Assembly: GCA_963755635.1 (NCBI GenBank)
Contig: CAVWKS010000028.1
Coordinates: 1-64,000, forward strand
Direction: 5' to 3'
DNA length: 64,000 bases
DNA from: AC-32 sp963755635
GTDB taxonomy: Bacteria; Actinomycetota; Thermoleophilia; Gaiellales; Gaiellaceae
The stretch's first letter is position 1. The number at the start of each line of letters is the position of its first letter. A program made the translations under genes and the position numbers. Of the stretch, positions 13,969-22,434 are shown in pieces. Below the pieces are notes generated by a model that searched no databases, was not told the origin of the DNA, and worked only from the letters and a program-made list of their open reading frames with translations.

Positions 13969-15710
13969 GTGGCGGGGACGTTCACGACGCGGCCGGAGCT
14001 GCGAGGCACCTTCGGGATGGTGGCCTCGACGCACTGGCTCGCGTCTGCGGCCGGAATGGCGGCGCTCGAGCGCGGGGGCAACGCCTTCGACGCGGCCGTC
14101 ACGGCCGGGTTCGTCCTCCAGGTCGTCGAGCCGCACATGAACGGGCCCGGCGGCGAGGTCCCGATCCTGCTCTACAGCGCCGAGCGCGACGAGGTGTCTG
14201 TCGTCTGCGGCCAGGGGGTCGCGCCGGAGGCGGCAACGATCGAGCGCTTCCGCGACCTCGGGCTCGAGCTCGTGCCGGGAACCGGCCTCCTGCCGGCCTG
14301 CGTGCCGGGGGCGTTCGACGCCTGGCTGCTGCTCCTGCGCGACTTCGGGACGCTTTCGCTCGCCGAGGTCCTCGAGCCCGCGATCGGCTACGCGGAGCGC
14401 GGCTACCCGCTCGTCCCCGGGATCTGCTCGGCGATCGCCGGGGTCGAAGCGCTGTTTCGCGACGAGTGGCCCGGGTCGGCGGAGCTCTACCTGCCCGTGC
14501 CGGCGGCGGGCAGCCTGTTCCGCAACCGAGATCTCGCGGCGACCTGGCGGCGCGTGCTCGACGAGGCCGGCGAGGGCAGCCGCGAGACGGTGATCGATGC
14601 GGCTCGCGGCGTCTTCTACCGCGGCTTCGTCGCGGAGAGGATCGCGTCGTTCGCGGCCGGGACCGAGGTGATGGACAGCTCCGGCCGGCGGCACCGCGGG
14701 CTTCTGACCGGAGACGACCTCGGGTCGTGGCAGGCATCGGTCGAGCCTCCGGTCGAGCTCGGCTACGGCGACTGGCGCGTGGCCAAGACGGGCCCGTGGG
14801 GCCAGGGGCCGGTCTTCCTGCAGCAGCTCGCGCTGCTCGAGAGCTTCGACCTCGGGTCGCTCGGCGCGCGAGAGCGCCGACTTCGTCCACGTCGTGGTCG
14901 AGTGCGCGAAGCTCGCGTTCGCGGACCGCGAGGCGTGGTACGGGGATCCCGGCTTCTTCGGAAGTGCCGCTCGACGACCTGCTGAGCCCGAGCTACGCGG
15001 AGGAGCGGGCCCGGCTCGTCGGCGAGGAGGCATCGGGCGAGCTCCGGCCCGGGAGGCCCGGTGGCCGCGAGCCGCGGCTGCCGCGCATTCCCGTCGCGAC
15101 TGCGGACGCGCCCGGCATCGGCGAGCCCTCGCGGGGCGACACGTGCCATGTCGACGTCGTCGACCGCCACGGCAACGTCGTCTCCGCAACGCCGAGCGGC
15201 GGCTGGCTGGACGGCTCCCCGGTGATTCCCGGCCTCGGGTTCTGCCTCGGCACGCGCGGCCAGATGTTCTGGCTCGAGGAGGGGCTGCCGAGCTCGCTGG
15301 AGCCGCGCAAGCGGCCGCGGACGACGCTCTCGCCGACGATCGCGCGGCGCGGCGGCGAGACGCTCGCGCTCGGAACGCCCGGCGGCGACTACCAGGACCA
15401 GTGGTCGCTCGTCTTCTTCCTCACGCTCGCGCACTTCGGACTCGACTTGCAGCAGGCAATCGACGCGCCGATGTTCCACACCGACCACTTCCCGGAGTCG
15501 TTCTATCCGCGTCAGCCTCGGCCGCGGACGCTTCAGCTCGAGAGCCGCTTCGGCGAGGACGTCGCAGCCGAGCTCGGCCGGCGGGGGCATCTGGTCGAGC
15601 TGCAGGGCCCGTGGTCGCTCGGCCGGCTCAGCGCCGCCGGGACCGACGGCACCGTCCTGCGGGCTGCCGCCAACCCGCGCGGCATGCAGGGCTACGCGAT
15701 CGGGCGCTGA
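13969..15710 (+). CDS. Gamma-glutamyltransferase family protein (two frame breaks)
   Basis: A protein of about 580 residues when joined. The N-terminal half has GMVASTHWLASAAGMAALER, GGNAFDAAVTAGFVLQVVEP and MNGPGGEVPILLY, the Ntn-hydrolase large-subunit blocks; the small subunit begins at SRGDTCHVDVVDRHGNVVS, where the threonine is the expected autocatalytic nucleophile, and continues with LSPTIARRGGETLALGTPGG. The frame changes near 14870 (GC dinucleotide run) and returns near 14960. It has no obvious signal peptide, unlike periplasmic GGTs, so a cytoplasmic amidohydrolase of this family is possible. The start is GTG at 13969. Confidence 0.85.
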
Positions 15711-15733
15711 GAACGCGGCTCCCCTAGCCGTGC

Positions 15734-15781
15734 TTGACACGCGACGAATACTTTGTATTCTCTGATTATCTAGATGTCTAG
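15734..15781 (+). promoter_or_regulatory. Promoter and twin palindromic operator of the gntR-ABC operon
   Basis: TTGACA at 15734-15739 and TATTCT at 15756-15761 with 16-base spacing make a strong housekeeping-sigma promoter, unusually AT-rich for this genome. GAATAC-TTT-GTATTC (15746-15760) is a perfect inverted repeat covering the spacer and -10; CTAGA-TG-TCTAG (15770-15781) is a second one at the expected transcript start. Both lie just before the GntR gene, as expected for autorepression. Confidence 0.75.
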
Positions 15782-15787
15782 TGATTT

Positions 15788-16192
15788 GTGGCACACACCA
15801 TGATCGAGTTCCACCTGAACGGCAGGTCTGGAGTACCGGCCTACCTGCAGCTGGTGCAGCAGGTGCGGCAGGCGATCCGGCTGGGGATCCTGCGACCGGG
15901 TGATCAGCTGCCGACGGTGAAGGAGGTCGTCACGCACTTGACGATCAATCCGAACACGGTCCTCCACGCCTACCGGCAACTCGACCTGGAGGGCTTGGTC
16001 GAGGGCCGGCGCGGCGTAGGGACGTTCGTCTCGACCGATCATGTGCCACCGCCGCCGGACGATCTGAAAGGGCTGCAGTCGTCGCTCGAGCGTTGGGTCG
16101 GGCGAGCGCGCGCGGCGGGCGTCGACGACGAGGGGATCACCGCGCTGGTCGCCGAGGCGGTGCGACCGTCCGCGGTTTCGAGGGTCGCGTGA
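15788..16192 (+). CDS. GntR-family transcriptional regulator, YtrA subfamily
   Basis: A 134-residue protein. Residues 12-80 are a GntR winged helix: YLQLVQQVRQAIRLGILRPG, DQLPTVKEVVTHLTINPNTV and YRQLDLEGLVEGRRGVGTFV. The C-terminal region is only about 45 residues, the short YtrA type that regulates neighbouring ABC transporters. Starts at GTG 15788 or ATG 15800 are both in frame; neither has a clear Shine-Dalgarno and the leader is only about 20 bases. Its stop overlaps the ATPase start (GTGA). It likely represses its own operon through the palindromes upstream. Confidence 0.93.
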   Translation: MAHTMIEFHLNGRSGVPAYLQLVQQVRQAIRLGILRPGDQLPTVKEVVTHLTINPNTVLHAYRQLDLEGLVEGRRGVGTFVSTDHVPPPPDDLKGLQSSLERWVGRARAAGVDDEGITALVAEAVRPSAVSRVA

Positions 16193-17097
16193 ACGAGGCC
16201 GTCGTGATCCGGACATCAGGTCTGGGCAAGCGGTATGGCTCGCAGTGGGCGCTGCGCGATTGCACGCTCGAGATCCCGTCGGGCTCGGTGACGGCGCTCG
16301 TGGGCCCGAACGGCGCCGGAAAGACGACGCTCCTGCACATGGTGATCGGGCTCGTCGAGCCGACGAGCGGCGTCGTCGAGGTGTTCGGGCGTTCACCGCG
16401 GCGCGCTGCGAAACAGGTGGTGCCGCGGCTCGGCTTCGTGGCGCAGGACCATCCGCTGCACCGGAACCTGACAATCGCAGACACGCTCAGGTACGCGCAC
16501 AAGCTCAACCCGAGCTGGAACCAGCAGCTCGCTGCCTCGCGCGTCGAGCGTCTTGGCCTCACCGAGAAGCAGAAGGTCGGTCGGCTCTCCGGTGGCCAGC
16601 AGGCACAGGTCGCGCTGACGCTGGCCCTCGCGAAGCAGCCCGAGCTCCTCATCCTCGACGAGCCGGTGGCCTCGCTCGACCCGCTCGCGCGTCGCGAGTT
16701 CCTGAACGCGGTGATGGAGGCCGTCGTCGATGACGGGATCACGGTCGTTCTCTCTTCCCACATCGTCGCCGAGCTCGAGCGCGTCTGCGATCACCTGGTC
16801 ACCCTGGCCGGGGGCGCCACCCAGCTCACCGGATCGATCTCGGAGATCGTCGCCGACCACCGGCTGCTGACCGGTCCGCGCAGCGACGCGGCGAGCGTCG
16901 CGCGCGTGCACGACGTCATCCGCGAGAGCCACACCGAACGGCAGACGACGCTGCTTGTCCGCGCCAACGGGCACGTCTACGACAGCTGCTGGGAGCAACA
17001 CGAGGTCGGCCTCGAGGAGATCGTGCTCGCTTACCTCGGCCACCACCGGAGCAATGGCGTTTCCCCATCGTCGACATTGGAGGTGGTGAGCTCGTGA
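16189..17097 (+). CDS. ABC transporter ATP-binding protein
   Basis: A 302-residue ATPase. Walker A GPNGAGKTT, Q-loop LGFVAQDHPL, signature LSGGQQAQVAL, Walker B LLILDEPVASLDP and H-loop LSSHIVAEL are all intact, so it should hydrolyse ATP. The C-terminal 80 residues after the nucleotide domain (SISEIVADHRLLTGP onward) are a regulatory extension common in YtrB-type ATPases. It starts at GTG 16189 inside the GntR stop and overlaps the permease start, so all three genes are translationally coupled. Exporter of an envelope-active compound or antibiotic-stress module is inferred from the YtrA link. Confidence 0.94.
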   Translation: MNEAVVIRTSGLGKRYGSQWALRDCTLEIPSGSVTALVGPNGAGKTTLLHMVIGLVEPTSGVVEVFGRSPRRAAKQVVPRLGFVAQDHPLHRNLTIADTLRYAHKLNPSWNQQLAASRVERLGLTEKQKVGRLSGGQQAQVALTLALAKQPELLILDEPVASLDPLARREFLNAVMEAVVDDGITVVLSSHIVAELERVCDHLVTLAGGATQLTGSISEIVADHRLLTGPRSDAASVARVHDVIRESHTERQTTLLVRANGHVYDSCWEQHEVGLEEIVLAYLGHHRSNGVSPSSTLEVVSS

Positions 17098-18017
17098 CCT
17101 GGGTCAGCTGGCGCCTGCAACGAACCGAGACGCTGATCGCCATTGGCATCCTCGCCCTGCTTGCGGCGCTCCTCGTCCCGACCGGCATCCAGATGGCGAA
17201 CGCCTACCACCGCGAGGGGCTCGCAGCCTGCGTCTCCACCCATCCCGGCCCTGCCTGCGGGAACGTCGGCGATTTTCGCCAGCGTTTTCAGTCGCTCATC
17301 GACCTCACCAACTGGTTCACGCTCGTCCCCGGCCTGATCGGCGTCCTGCTCGCCGCGCCGTTCGTCCACGACCTCGAGCACGGCACCTACCGGCTCGCCT
17401 GGACGCAAAGCATCACCCGCGGCCGCTGGCTCCTCGGAAAGCTCGGGCTGGCGGTTGTCACGGCCGCGCTCGCCGCCGGGGCGCTGATCCTGCTCTTCAC
17501 CTGGTGGCGTGAGCCGAGCGTCCACATCGATGGACGCCTCATGACCGGCAACTACGACAGCACCGGCACCGTCATCCTCGGCTACACCCTCTTCGCGCTC
17601 GCCCTCGCGCTTGCGCTCGGCGCGATCTGGCGCCGGGCCGCCGCTTCGCTCACCGTCGCCTTCGTCGGCTACTTCGCCGTGCGCATCCTCGTCGACTACG
17701 CGCTCCGAGACCACCTCGTCGCACCGCTGAAGGCGACCTTCAAGGGCGTCCAGCAGCCGACTTTTCTCTACAACGCGCACATCCTGAGCCTCAACGGCAC
17801 CCTCCACGGCAGACAGATCATGACCGGCAGCGGCGGATTCTTCGGCCCGACGAAGCGGGTCGCAGCTCCAGGAATGAGCAACGCCGTCTTCCACGTCGTC
17901 TACCAGCCCGTGAGCGACTTCTGGCCGCTCCAGCTCGTGGAAACCGGTCTCTTCCTCGGCCTCGCCGCCGTCCTGATCCTCTTCGCGGCCTGGTGGACAC
18001 GCGACCGCGCCTTTTGA
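17094..18017 (+). CDS. ABC-2 type membrane permease
   Basis: A 307-residue protein with about six membrane helices, including LIAIGILALLAALLVPTGI, WFTLVPGLIGVLLAAPFV, LGLAVVTAALAAGALILLF, VILGYTLFALALALALGAI and LVETGLFLGLAAVLILFAAWW. FVHDLEHGTYRLAWTQSITR between helices 2 and 3 is typical of ABC-2 permeases that lack a periplasmic partner. There is a large extracytoplasmic loop at residues 200-275. It partners the ATPase encoded just upstream, with which it overlaps by four bases. Confidence 0.9.
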   Translation: MTWVSWRLQRTETLIAIGILALLAALLVPTGIQMANAYHREGLAACVSTHPGPACGNVGDFRQRFQSLIDLTNWFTLVPGLIGVLLAAPFVHDLEHGTYRLAWTQSITRGRWLLGKLGLAVVTAALAAGALILLFTWWREPSVHIDGRLMTGNYDSTGTVILGYTLFALALALALGAIWRRAAASLTVAFVGYFAVRILVDYALRDHLVAPLKATFKGVQQPTFLYNAHILSLNGTLHGRQIMTGSGGFFGPTKRVAAPGMSNAVFHVVYQPVSDFWPLQLVETGLFLGLAAVLILFAAWWTRDRAF

Positions 18018-18064
18018 TCCGAGCCAGCGCCTAGTCGCACGGGCCCGACTCCTAGACTTGCCGC

Positions 18065-18361
18065 GTGCAGAACTTCTGGACGGACGAGCTCGCGAACGGC
18101 TGGCATGACGTCGGCGAGGGCGAGGTGCGGGCGTTCCCGCGCGGCAAGCGCGGCGTCCACGGCTACGAGAACCGGAGCGACGAGCCGGTTCGACTGCTGA
18201 TGCTCAGCGAGCAGAACGCGCCGAACGTGAGCGTCTACCCGGACACGAAGCAGGTCGGCATCTACGACGTCGCCCCGCCGAGCGAGCGCCGATTCGACGC
18301 GCTCTTCAACCTGGACGACGCCTTCGGTGGCTACGCGGGCGGCGAGCCCGATGCCGGCTGA
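18065..18361 (+). CDS. Truncated-looking cupin protein
   Basis: A 98-residue protein holding only the second half of a cupin: VRAFPRGKRGVHGYENRSDE is cupin motif 2, then PVRLLMLSEQNAPNVSVYPD and TKQVGIYDV as in longer actinobacterial cupins of about 150 residues. Motif 1 with its HxH is missing, so it may be N-terminally truncated or a derived non-metal cupin. The GTG at 18065 has no strong ribosome binding site. It overlaps the next gene by 11 bases. Confidence 0.62.
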   Translation: MQNFWTDELANGWHDVGEGEVRAFPRGKRGVHGYENRSDEPVRLLMLSEQNAPNVSVYPDTKQVGIYDVAPPSERRFDALFNLDDAFGGYAGGEPDAG

Positions 18362-18978
18362 CGTCCAGGACGTTGCGCCCGGCCTCTGGATCTGGCGAGT
18401 CGCCTACCCGGACTGGCGGCCGGAGGCGGGCTGGCCGGAGCGCGTGACGTCGACCTGCGTCGAGAGCGGCGGCGAGGTCGCGCTGCTCGACCCGATCGCG
18501 CCGGCGGAGGGCTCCGAGGCCTGGGAGCGATGGGACGCTCGCCCGCCGACGATGGTGGTGATCCTCAAGCCCGACCACGTCCGCGACGTCGATCTCTTCG
18601 TGCAGCCGCTACGGCGCGCGGGCGTTCGGGCCGTGGCTCTTCTGGCGGTCGAACGTTCCCGAGACAGAGCTCGAGCCGATCGAGCCCGGGTCCGAGCTAC
18701 CGGGCGGGCTGAAGGCGCTCTACGACGGGCGCGGCCGCATGGAGACGCCGCTCTGGCTCCCGGAGCAGCGGACGATCGTGTTCGCGGACGGGATGACGGC
18801 GCCCGAGGGCGAGCTACGCGTGTGGGCGACGCCCCAGCTCGCGCGCACCCTCCCCGCGCTGCGAGAGCTGCTCGAGCTTCCGTTCGAGCGGGTAATCGTC
18901 TCGCACGGCGAGCCGGTGCACGACCGGGCCGCCTACGAGCGCGCGCTCGAGCTTCCTCCCTGGGACGGCGAGAGCTAG
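18351..18978 (+). CDS. Metallo-beta-lactamase-fold-like protein lacking the HxHxDH motif (frame broken)
   Basis: A protein of about 208 residues when joined. The sequence VAPGLWIWRVAYPDW, CVESGGEVALLDPIAP, MVVILKPDHVRDVDLFVQ and PERVIVSHGEP-like FERVIVSHGEPVHDRAAY follows the strand order of metallo-hydrolases, but where HxHxDH is expected it reads KPDHVRD, so the metal site looks incomplete. The frame changes near 18612 (one extra base), after which RYGARAFGPWLFWR continues. ATG at 18351 overlaps the cupin stop. Likely a catalytically altered relative; function unknown. Confidence 0.65.
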
Positions 18979-19160
18979 GCCTCGAGGACGGCTCGGGCGC
19001 CGCACCACAGCGCGAGCCCCAAGCCCCCGACGGCGAACAGCGCCGCCAGAGACTCGCGATCCTGAAAGAGCACGACCATGGCGCAGGCGAGGCTCGCGCT
19101 GGCCGCCGCGAACGCGACCAGGACGAGCAGGAAGTCGGCGGCTGTGGTCTCGCGTTTCAC
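18975..19160 (-). CDS. Small two-helix membrane protein
   Basis: A 61-residue frame starting at GTG 19160 with two hydrophobic helices, ADFLLVLVAFAAASASLACAM and AALFAVGGLGLALWCGARAV, joined by a charged turn (FQDRES). It overlaps the convergent MBL-like gene by four bases. No family recognised; the helical pattern and position in an otherwise empty interval support it moderately. Confidence 0.5.
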   Translation of the reverse strand: MKRETTAADFLLVLVAFAAASASLACAMVVLFQDRESLAALFAVGGLGLALWCGARAVLEA

Positions 19161-19250
19161 GGCGCACAGGCTAGCGCGAAATATTGCGCTGGGGTTAAAA
19201 GCGAAATCCTCCCGCACAGCGGCCCCGTATCCCCTTCTGAAGCATCGCCC

Positions 19251-19271
19251 CCTCCCCAAGGAGGTCACCTC
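19251..19271 (+). promoter_or_regulatory. Strong Shine-Dalgarno inside a small hairpin
   Basis: AAGGAGGT directly precedes the ATG at 19272. CCTCC (19251-19255) can pair with GGAGG (19260-19264) over a CCAA loop, and GAGGT-C-ACCTC (19261-19271) is also self-complementary, so ribosome access may be tuned. Confidence 0.45.
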
Positions 19272-19688
19272 ATGAAGGCAGCAGCAGCCCTTGGCGTCAG
19301 CGTGCTCGCGCTCGCGGCCGTGATGGTCGCTGGCGCGGCAACGGTGCGGGTCGTCACGACGGCCCACAACGCCAAGCTCGGCAAGACCATCCTGGTCACG
19401 AGCCGCGGGCTGACCCTCTACTCGCTCAGCGCCGAGCGAAACGGACGGTTCATCTGCAAGAACAGCTCGTGCCTCGCATTCTGGATTCCGCTACGCGTCC
19501 AGAAGGGCATGAAGCCGGCCGGGATCCGCGGCCTCGCCACGATCAAGCGGCCCGACCACACGATCCAGGTCACGTACCGCGGCGCCCCGCTCTACCGCTT
19601 CTACCTCGACCATAAGCGCGGGGACATCCTCGGCAACGGCTTCCGCGACGTCGGTGTCTGGCGGCCGGTCGCTGTCGCGAAAGGCTGA
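19272..19688 (+). CDS. Secreted protein with COG4315/PF03640 repeats
   Basis: A 138-residue protein. A signal peptide (AAAALGVSVLALAAVMVAGA) precedes two copies of the lipoprotein repeat of unknown function: LGKTILVTSRGLTLYSLSAE then CKNSSCLAFWIPL, and ITVTYRGAPLYRF-like IQVTYRGAPLYRFYLDHKRG then GNGFRDVGVWRPV. This family is widespread in actinobacteria as secreted or lipid-anchored proteins without a known activity; here no lipobox cysteine is present. The start has an almost perfect Shine-Dalgarno. It is followed by a strong terminator and is likely monocistronic. Confidence 0.88.
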   Translation: MKAAAALGVSVLALAAVMVAGAATVRVVTTAHNAKLGKTILVTSRGLTLYSLSAERNGRFICKNSSCLAFWIPLRVQKGMKPAGIRGLATIKRPDHTIQVTYRGAPLYRFYLDHKRGDILGNGFRDVGVWRPVAVAKG

Positions 19689-19706
19689 TCCAACTCCCAC
19701 CCCGGC

Positions 19707-19748
19707 CTGCGACGGGAGCGCGAGAACGATCAGGCGCTCCCGTCGCAG
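19707..19748. terminator. 15-bp perfect hairpin between convergent genes
   Basis: CTGCGACGGGAGCGC (19707-19721) and GCGCTCCCGTCGCAG (19734-19748) with a 12-base loop, between the secreted repeat protein and the VOC gene, able to end transcription from both sides. Confidence 0.85.
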
Positions 19749-19774
19749 ACGCGTGGCTTAGCCCTCTTGACCTC

Positions 19775-20143
19775 CTACATGCCCTGGACGACGCCGACCA
19801 GGTGGCCTTCGGGATCCTTGAAGTGCCCGAGCGTGATCCTGTCCATGATCGTCTCGGGCCCCATGATCCGCTGGCCGCCGAGGCTCTCGGCCTGCTGCAG
19901 CGCCGCCTCGACGTCGGGCACGGCGACGTAGAACGTGACGTGGCCGCCGTAGCCTTCGGGGCCGCCGCCGACACCGCCGCCGATCCCGACCCCGTCGGGG
20001 CCGGTGTTCCCGTCCCGCGCGACCATCCCGTAGTTCATCTCGTTGTTGCTGTCGATCTCCCAGCCGAAGAGCTGCGAGTAGTACTCCTGGAGCTTCTTGG
20101 CGTCCTTGCCGACGATCTCGAAGTGGACGACCGGCTGGCCCAT
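19775..20143 (-). CDS. VOC (glyoxalase/dioxygenase-fold) family protein
   Basis: A 122-residue protein with the two-module VOC fold: VVHFEIVGKDAKKLQEYYSQ and LFGWEID in the first half, GHVTFYVAVPDVEAALQQAE and FKDPEGHLVGVVQ in the second. H7 and the glutamate of EGHLVG are potential metal ligands. A glycine-rich loop (GVGIGGGVGGGPEGYGG) sits between modules. Members range from lyases to antibiotic-binding proteins; nothing here decides. AGGGAGGG precedes the ATG at 20143. Upstream on the same strand is the DUF2277 gene. Confidence 0.9.
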   Translation of the reverse strand: MGQPVVHFEIVGKDAKKLQEYYSQLFGWEIDSNNEMNYGMVARDGNTGPDGVGIGGGVGGGPEGYGGHVTFYVAVPDVEAALQQAESLGGQRIMGPETIMDRITLGHFKDPEGHLVGVVQGM

Positions 20144-20168
20144 GGGTCCCTCCCTTTCGTTTGCGGCT

Positions 20169-20444
<276 letters not shown>

Positions 20445-20458
20445 GCGCCCATCCTAGA

Positions 20459-20488
20459 GGGAGCCCCGCCGCTCGTGACGGGGCTCCC
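20459..20488 (-). terminator. 10-bp hairpin after the beta-helix gene
   Basis: GGGAGCCCCG (20459-20468) and CGGGGCTCCC (20479-20488) enclose a ten-base loop, 12 bases past the stop of the beta-helix gene. Confidence 0.8.
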
Positions 20489-20500
20489 TCCAGAGGCGCT

Positions 20501-21640
20501 TTACGGCCCGTAGACCGGGACGTCCACGCGGTGGTAGTGGTTGCTCCCGAGGCCTTCCGGAGCAGCCGCGCCCTTGAGGTAGATGCCGAAGTGCTCGTCG
20601 GCGATCTGGTTGTGGGCGACCGTCGTGTGCTGGATCGGATCGGCCGGCGGGAAGCCGGGCGGGTCGTGGAAGACCAGGTCGGCGAAGACGATGATCCCGG
20701 TGTTCGCGCCCGTTTCCGCATCGGGGTCGGCGCCGTTGCGCGCCACGAAGTTATGCGTGACGACGTTGTCCTCGACGTTCTGGAAACCGAAGTGACTGTG
20801 AATCGCCACGCCCGGCAGGCCGTTGTCCGTCGCGACGTTGTGGTCGACGACGTTGCCCCAGGCGGCCCCGCCCGGAGGCCCGGCGAAGACGCCGATGCCC
20901 GCCGCGCCGTTTCCGCTCGCGACGTTGTGGTCGACGCGGTTCTCGTAGACGCCGGCGACGTCCGGCGGTGCGGGCTCGCCGAACTGGAACCAGTGCGACG
21001 CAAGCGTGATACCGCAGTCGAGCGTGTTGTGCAGGACGTCGTTGTGGTCGAGCTCGTTCTGGGCCGTCGGCCCCTCCTCATCGGTGAGCAGGATTCCGCC
21101 GACGTTGTCCCGGACGAGGTTGTGGCTCACGCGCGAGTCGAGCACCGATTGCAGGTGGATCGCCTCGCCGCAGTCGTCCTGCTGGTTCTGGCAGTAGTTC
21201 GGATCACCGAGCCCCAGGTCGTTATTGATGACGCGGTTGTGCTCGATCGTGAGGTCGGAGGTCAGGTCGGCGAAAATGCCTTCCTGGTAGGCGCCGCTGA
21301 CCGTGAAGCCGCGCACGCTCGTGCCGGCCGCGTCCGGGCCGGTGATCGTGAGCCCGTTCAGCTCGCCGGTCGCGTCGATCGTGGCGTCGTGGCCTTCGAG
21401 CGAGAGCTGCTTCGTCACCGAGACCGACTCGGCGTACGTGCCGTGGTCGACCTCAACGCGGTCGCCGGGGTCGGCCTGGCCGACGGCGTAGCCAATCGTG
21501 CGGCACGGGTGGTGGGTGCAGTCGCCGGCGTCGGTCCCGCGCGTCGAGACATGCCGGGTCTGGTGCGGGGCTGCGGTCGCCGAGGCAGCCAGGATCCCGG
21601 CCGTGACGGCCAGTGCCGCGGCGGCAAGAATCGCCTTCAT
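20501..21640 (-). CDS. Secreted right-handed beta-helix (NosD-like) protein
   Basis: A 379-residue protein. Signal peptide (AILAAAALAVTAGILAASATA), then VSTRGTDAGDCTHHPCRTIG and GDRVEVDHGTYAESVSV, the usual entry to parallel beta-helix carbohydrate-binding or lyase domains. At least nine coils follow with the N-x-V-x-x-N pattern (IEHNRVINNDL, VSHNLVRDNVGGI, VDHNVASGNGAAGI, VTHNFVARNGAD, VAHNQIADEHFGIYL). Conserved catalytic residues of pectate lyases are not obvious, so it may bind rather than cleave polysaccharide. It is exported and probably cell-surface associated. Confidence 0.88.
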   Translation of the reverse strand: MKAILAAAALAVTAGILAASATAAPHQTRHVSTRGTDAGDCTHHPCRTIGYAVGQADPGDRVEVDHGTYAESVSVTKQLSLEGHDATIDATGELNGLTITGPDAAGTSVRGFTVSGAYQEGIFADLTSDLTIEHNRVINNDLGLGDPNYCQNQQDDCGEAIHLQSVLDSRVSHNLVRDNVGGILLTDEEGPTAQNELDHNDVLHNTLDCGITLASHWFQFGEPAPPDVAGVYENRVDHNVASGNGAAGIGVFAGPPGGAAWGNVVDHNVATDNGLPGVAIHSHFGFQNVEDNVVTHNFVARNGADPDAETGANTGIIVFADLVFHDPPGFPPADPIQHTTVAHNQIADEHFGIYLKGAAAPEGLGSNHYHRVDVPVYGP

Positions 21641-21703
21641 CTGATCATCTCCCCTTCGTAGTACGATGGATTACCCAGTCGGCCCCGATGATAGCCCGGC
21701 CTC

Positions 21704-22424
21704 TCAGGAGCCGCGCCGGTACGACACCAGCTCGTTACGCTCGTCACCGCCCTTGACGGTCTGCTCGAGCACAGTCCCGATGCCGCGGGCGTAGTACTTG
21801 TGGTCGAGCACGCCGGGCTCGAGCGGCGTCCACTCCTTCGTCAGGAGGGCGTGCTTGAACGAGCCGTACGGCACCTTGACCGGGACGCCGAGGTCGAGCA
21901 CCTGGAAGTGGTCCTCGGCGTGGCCCTTCAGGTACTCCTGGCGCGCCGGCTCGGCCGACCCGCGGCTCCGCGAACATGAAGATCCCGGGCTGCGCGCCTT
22001 TGACGCCGGCGAGCCAGCTGCCCTCGGTGGTCTTCACCTTGCCGCTGCGATCGAGCTCGGCGGTGTCCTCGCCGAAGTACCAGACGTTGCCGGCCTGGTC
22101 CTGCGTGTACCAGTCGGTCGTCCGCTCCTCGAGCCGTCCGGCGAGGTAGAGCCTGTCGCTCACGCCGATCGTCGGTGCGCCGTCGATGACGCGCGTGATC
22201 GACGAGACCCGCACCACGTCGCGTGAGGGCTTGCCGTCCTTGACGCCCCGGTAGACCCACCCGGCGCCGGAGTGCAGCGGGAACCACGGGTTGGTGACGT
22301 TGGCCGAGAAGTGTCTGCCGGAGGCCGGCGCGGTCGTCGAAGAGGACGACGACGAGGACGACGCGGACGAGCCACAGCCGGCCGTCAGGAGCAGGAGCGC
22401 GCACAGCGCCAACGCGCGTCGCAT
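21704..22424 (-). CDS. Lipoprotein of unknown function (frame broken)
   Basis: About 239 residues when joined. The N-terminus MRRALALCALLLLTAGCGSS contains a lipobox (LTAGC), then an eight-serine linker, so it is anchored to the outer face of the membrane. The body (NVTNPWFPLHSGAGWVYRG, DWYTQDQAGNVWYFGED, WLAGVKGAQPGIFM) ends with GVLDHKYYARGIGTVLEQTV, a pattern seen in an uncharacterised actinobacterial family. The frame changes near 21955. The start is ten bases behind the ABC permease stop, so it is probably the accessory lipoprotein of that transporter operon. Confidence 0.75.
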
Positions 22425-22434
22425 GAAGCAAACT

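Noticed and set aside
14860..14970. Programmed frameshifting in the gamma-glutamyltransferase
   Set aside because: Two opposite frame changes within 100 bases and no slippery heptamer; a GC dinucleotide contraction explains the first.
20531..21661. Long plus-strand frame opposite the beta-helix gene
   Set aside because: Valine/arginine/aspartate-rich shadow without signal peptide or motifs; the minus strand has signal peptide and repeat pattern.
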